The notes under the pieces: generated by a model
What the model saw: the letters and a program-made list of their open reading frames with translations, nothing else
The model's database searches: none
What the model was told of the DNA's origin: nothing
Shown here: in pieces, positions 57,965 to 64,000 of the stretch
How positions within the stretch are numbered: position 1 is the first letter of the stretch
Layout: every line of letters begins with the position of its first letter
From: Kitasatospora sp. NBC_00315
Lineage (GTDB): Bacteria > Actinomycetota > Actinomycetes > Streptomycetales > Streptomycetaceae
Direction: 5' to 3'
NCBI RefSeq assembly: GCF_041435095.1
Contig: NZ_CP108025.1
Span: 6,386,001 to 6,450,000, forward strand
DNA: 64,000 nucleotides
Program-made: the position numbers and the translations under genes

Positions 57965-58825
57965 TCAGCCGCCGAAGGCGTCGGCGTGGTCGGCGGCCCA
58001 GGCGTCGTAGCCGCGCGCCGGGCGGCCGAGGATCTCCTGCACGACGCCGGTGGCGGGGTGCTGCGGGCGGTCGAGATGGCGGGCGTACCTGGCCATCAGG
58101 GCCTGGACGAACGGTGCGGGCATGCCCGCACGGATCATGGCGTCGGCGGCGGCCCCGGCCGGGATCTCCTCGAACCGCAGCTCCCGGCCGAGCACGCCAC
58201 CGAGCACGGCGACCGTCTCCCGGTGGGAGAGCGACCGCGGGCCGGTCAGCTCCAGGCGGCGGCCGGAGGGCAGCTTTCCGAGCAGCGCGTGGGCGGCCAC
58301 CTCGGCGATGTCGCGCTCGTCGACCAGCGACTCCTGGAACGCCCCGAACGGGTAGCGGACGACGTCCCCGGCGCGGAGCTGTCCGCCCCAGGCACGGGCG
58401 GTGTTGCCGGCGAAGGAGCTGGGCCGCAGGCTGGTCCACTCCAGGCCGCTCGCCACCGCCACCTCCTCGCACTCCCTGTTCCGGTCGCCGGCCGCGCGGG
58501 AGGGCTGCTCGTCGAGCGGGTCGTCGATGTTCATCGCGGCGAGCGCCACCACGCGGCGCACGCCCCGTTCCCGGGCCAGGGCCAGCAGTTCGGCGGCCCG
58601 GTCGCCGGCCACACGCGGGTGCAGGAAGATCGCGTCGACGCCGGCCAGGGCGTCGCCGAGCAGGTCGGGCCGCAGGGCGGCGTCGCCCTCGACCACCCGC
58701 ACTCCGGCGGGCAGGGCGGCGGTCGCGGGCGCGCGGGTGACGGCGCGCACGGCGGCGCCCCGGCCGAGGAGGGAGTCGGCGAGCAGGCGGCCGACGGCGC
58801 CGGTGGCTCCGGTGAGGAGTATCAC
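57965..58825 (-). CDS. NmrA-type NAD(P)-binding epimerase-like protein
   Basis: The protein has 286 aa. ILLTGATGAVGRLLADSLLGRGAAVRAVTR starts the Rossmann fold; GVDAIFLHPRV, SGLEWTSLRPSSFAGN and LELTGPRSLSHRETV are typical of streptomycete NmrA-like proteins. GTG 58825 follows AAGGGAC. Located 87 bp downstream of the ECF41 sigma gene on the same strand, it fits the epimerase of the oxidoreductase/epimerase group that accompanies ECF41 factors. Confidence 0.88.
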   Translation of the reverse strand: MILLTGATGAVGRLLADSLLGRGAAVRAVTRAPATAALPAGVRVVEGDAALRPDLLGDALAGVDAIFLHPRVAGDRAAELLALARERGVRRVVALAAMNIDDPLDEQPSRAAGDRNRECEEVAVASGLEWTSLRPSSFAGNTARAWGGQLRAGDVVRYPFGAFQESLVDERDIAEVAAHALLGKLPSGRRLELTGPRSLSHRETVAVLGGVLGRELRFEEIPAGAAADAMIRAGMPAPFVQALMARYARHLDRPQHPATGVVQEILGRPARGYDAWAADHADAFGG

Positions 58826-58912
58826 GGGATGTCCCTTCGATTCGTGGTGCTGGCGGTTCGGTGGTGCTGCGGGGTCGGTGGTGCTGACGGCCGTGGCGGT
58901 CGGCGGAGGGGA

Positions 58913-59905
58913 TCAGTCGAGGTGGGAGAGCTTGTCGGGGTTGGTCACGAAGTAGATGTCGCGGACCAGTGAGGTGTCCGGCTCCAGGTCGACGACCAGG
59001 ACGGCGAACGGCGAGCCCTGGTGGAACAGCACCGCGGACGGGCCGCCGTTGACCTGCCGGTAGCGGATGTCCAGGTGGCCGGAGATCCGGCTGCCCCGGA
59101 CGGCCAGCAGCCGGCCGATCCGCTCCCGCCCGTGTACCGGTCCGAGACCGGCGGCCGGGGCCTTGCCGCCGCCGTCGGCCCAGAGCGTCACGTCCGGCGC
59201 GAGCAGCCGCAGCAGCGCCTCCAGGTCGCCGCCGTGGACGGCGGCGGCGAACCGCTCGGTGACCTGCTGCTGCACCCGGGGATCGGCCCGGTAGCGCGGG
59301 CGGCGGGCCTGGACGTGCTCGCGTGCGCGGTGGGCCAGCTGCCGTACGGCGGCGGGGCTGCGGCCCAGGATCCCGGCGGTCTCGGTGTGGGCGTAGCCGA
59401 ACACCTCGTGCAGCACGAACACCGCGCGCTCCAGCGAGGTGAGCGACTCCAGGACGACCATCAGTGCCATCGACACCGACTCGGCGCGCTCGACCACCTC
59501 CGCGCCGTCCCCGCCCGGCCCTTCCCCGCCCGGTCCGGCGCCCCCCGGCCCGGCGACCAGGCCGGTGGCGAGCGGCTCGGGCAGCCAGGGGCCGACGTAC
59601 GTCTCGCGCAGCCGGCTGACGGCGGCCTGCCGGGCCAGGGCCTTGTTGACGGCGATCCGGACCAGGTAGGCGCGCGGGATTTCGACGGGTTCCGCGTGCG
59701 GGGAGCCGGTGCGGGCGGCCCAGGCGAGCCAGGTCTCCTGGAGGACGTCCTCGGTGTCGGCCACGGTGCCGAGCATGTTGTAGACCATGGAGAACAGCAG
59801 CTCGCGGTGGTCGACGAAGACCTGGGTCGCGATCTCCGCGGGGTCGTCCGCGCCGGCGGCGCCGGCGGCCTCCCGTGCGCGGCCGGGTGGTGAGGTGTCG
59901 GACAT
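58913..59905 (-). CDS. ECF41-type sigma factor with SnoaL-like C-terminal domain
   Basis: The protein has 330 aa. Sigma region 2 (FVDHRELLFSMVYNMLGTVADTEDVLQETWLAW) and region 4 (LTSLERAVFVLHEVFGYAHTETAGILGRSPAAVRQLAHRAREHV) are joined to a SnoaL-like domain. The ECF41 hallmarks are all present: WLPEPL between the regions, DGGGK, and NPDKL near the end. In this group the C-terminal domain controls the sigma factor, so no anti-sigma factor is needed. A G/P-rich insert (GPGGAGPGGEGPGGDG) lies in the linker. AGGAGGCACC precedes ATG 59905. An ECF41-like -35 lies upstream. Confidence 0.93.
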   Translation of the reverse strand: MSDTSPPGRAREAAGAAGADDPAEIATQVFVDHRELLFSMVYNMLGTVADTEDVLQETWLAWAARTGSPHAEPVEIPRAYLVRIAVNKALARQAAVSRLRETYVGPWLPEPLATGLVAGPGGAGPGGEGPGGDGAEVVERAESVSMALMVVLESLTSLERAVFVLHEVFGYAHTETAGILGRSPAAVRQLAHRAREHVQARRPRYRADPRVQQQVTERFAAAVHGGDLEALLRLLAPDVTLWADGGGKAPAAGLGPVHGRERIGRLLAVRGSRISGHLDIRYRQVNGGPSAVLFHQGSPFAVLVVDLEPDTSLVRDIYFVTNPDKLSHLD

Positions 59906-59957
59906 GGTGGGTGCCTCCTGTCGGTGTCGCATCCTGAGAGCGGAGCGGGCGCCGTGG

Positions 59958-59964
59958 TGTGACA
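59958..59964 (-). promoter_or_regulatory. ECF41-type -35 element
   Basis: Minus-strand TGTCACA, 53 bp upstream of the sigma-factor ATG, equals the conserved -35 of ECF41 promoters. The expected CGTC -10 is only poorly matched at the usual distance, so autoregulation is probable but not certain. Confidence 0.5.
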
Positions 59965-60221
59965 TCCGGGCCGGGGAACGTGACCCGGCTCTCATCGGCG
60001 GGGACGGCGCCGCAATCGACGGTACGAGGGCCGGGCCCGGTGGCCGTGGCGGCGCCCGGCCGGAGGGGCCGATCGGAATCTTTGTTTCCTGACGCACGGT
60101 CACCGTGATCGGTCGAGGGGCCGACGGCCGAATCAGTCGCAACCGGGTCATCGGGGGCCCTGCGCTGACCGAGTGTCACGGTTCGGCCGCCCGAGCGGGG
60201 AGGCGGGAGAGGGGGTGACCC

Positions 60222-60251
60222 TTGACGGCGATTATTGGTCCAGTCCAATCT
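60222..60251 (+). promoter_or_regulatory. Chitinase promoter with DasR-like dre
   Basis: TTGACG (60222-60227) and CAATCT (60246-60251) are 18 bp apart, with ATTGGTCCAGTCCAAT (60234-60249) between. The dre-like site begins 6 nt after the -35, exactly as in the other chitinase promoter. The transcript would have a leader of about 180 nt. Confidence 0.78.
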
Positions 60252-60438
60252 TTGGTGCGGCGCCGCGCCCGCCGTCCTCGGCCTCACGCGGCACCGGTTC
60301 CACCGCATCCGTTCCACCCCCGCACGTCCCCGTTTGCAGATCCCACCCCCACAGGGCTCCCACCCGCCCGGGCTCCCCGCCGATCCATCCCGGGTCGCTT
60401 GCACCGCCGGAAAACCCCACGTCTCCGGAGGACCTTCC

Positions 60439-62772
<2,334 letters not shown>

Positions 62773-62802
62773 TCCGGCCCGACTGCCCCGTCCCACCCGG
62801 AT

Positions 62803-62846
62803 CCCGGACCCGGCCCCGTCGCGAGAGCGGCGGGGCCGGGTCCGGG
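62803..62846 (+). terminator. Chitinase terminator
   Basis: Sixteen-base perfect arms (62803-62818, 62831-62846) around a 12-nt loop, 30 bp after the stop. Confidence 0.87.
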
Positions 62847-62966
62847 TGCGTCGAGGGGGCCGGGAGGGGTCCGCCGGGGCTGCTTGGGCCCGCCGAGCCG
62901 CCCGCCCCGGGTGACGGCGAGCGACCCGCCACCCGGCCGGCCCAAGTCCCGGCGCGGCGGCGGTGC

Positions 62967-62997
62967 TTGCCCTGGAGTGCACTCGAAGGGGCATGCT
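62967..62997 (+). promoter_or_regulatory. MerR-type promoter of the aldo/keto reductase
   Basis: TTGCCC (62967-62972) and CATGCT (62992-62997) are separated by 19 bp, and the palindrome GAGTGCACTC (62975-62984) lies inside the spacer. This is the geometry used by MerR-family activators. No merR-type gene other than soxR is in the window. Confidence 0.72.
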
Positions 62998-63036
62998 GGT
63001 GCCCGTACGCGACCGACAACTGAGGGAGTATCAGTC

Positions 63037-63993
<957 letters not shown>

Positions 63994-64000
63994 CGACCGC

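Overview
This 64 kb window is very GC-rich, with strong G/C codon-third-position bias, frequent GTG starts, 4-bp ATGA/GTGA gene overlaps, F420-dependent enzymes, WhiJ-type XRE/DUF397 regulators, an Rpf-type muralytic protein and DasR-like sites upstream of two chitinases. Together these point to a Streptomycetaceae chromosome (Streptomyces or Kitasatospora). There is no ribosomal or central-metabolism core apart from lepB, trpF and tex, so it reads as ordinary accessory-rich chromosome rather than a plasmid or a biosynthetic cluster.

Layout. 1-9.5 kb: a truncated F420/NADP reductase, an HxlR regulator, fdxA and soxR facing each other across a SoxR box, a LysR/NTF2-like divergent pair, signal peptidase I, two small Cys-rich proteins and a NarL-type two-component system whose neighbouring ABC transporter has decayed. 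9.7-21.4 kb: a Tat-exported acid phosphatase, a Bcp peroxiredoxin, a translationally coupled five-gene operon built around a BtaA-like (DUF3419) enzyme, an SRPBCC/MarR pair, YnfA, an AlaA-like aminotransferase divergent from HxlR, and small DUF proteins. 21.7-26.3 kb: a xylan-degradation pair (GH10 xylanase, GH115 alpha-glucuronidase). 26.3-31.3 kb: a YczE/MocR divergent pair, a stand-alone ketosynthase and an orphan PD-(D/E)XK nuclease-like protein.

31.4-43.7 kb is conflict-related. An intact three-gene operon encodes a WXG100-like export leader, a 1277-aa RHS protein ending in a deaminase-type toxin, and a SUKH-3 immunity protein. Next come an XRE-DUF397 fusion regulator and an RsbW-like ATPase, a MarR/LLM pair with a perfect operator, a 2OG-Fe(II)-like protein, and a second RHS-HINT toxin gene broken by a frameshift and an amber codon, whose toxin end is clearly AT-richer than its surroundings.

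43.9-64 kb: trpF, a GntR regulator, a PPOX protein, tex, secreted M15-like and Rpf cell-wall proteins, a NUDIX hydrolase, an epimerase, a tRNA-like gene beside a truncated SDR, a LysE exporter, an ECF41 sigma factor with its usual type of epimerase/DoxX neighbours, an aldo/keto reductase with a MerR-type promoter, and two GH18 chitinases whose promoters share the same TTGACG-6 nt-dre geometry. The secreted xylan and chitin hydrolases suggest a saprophyte feeding on plant and fungal or arthropod polymers.
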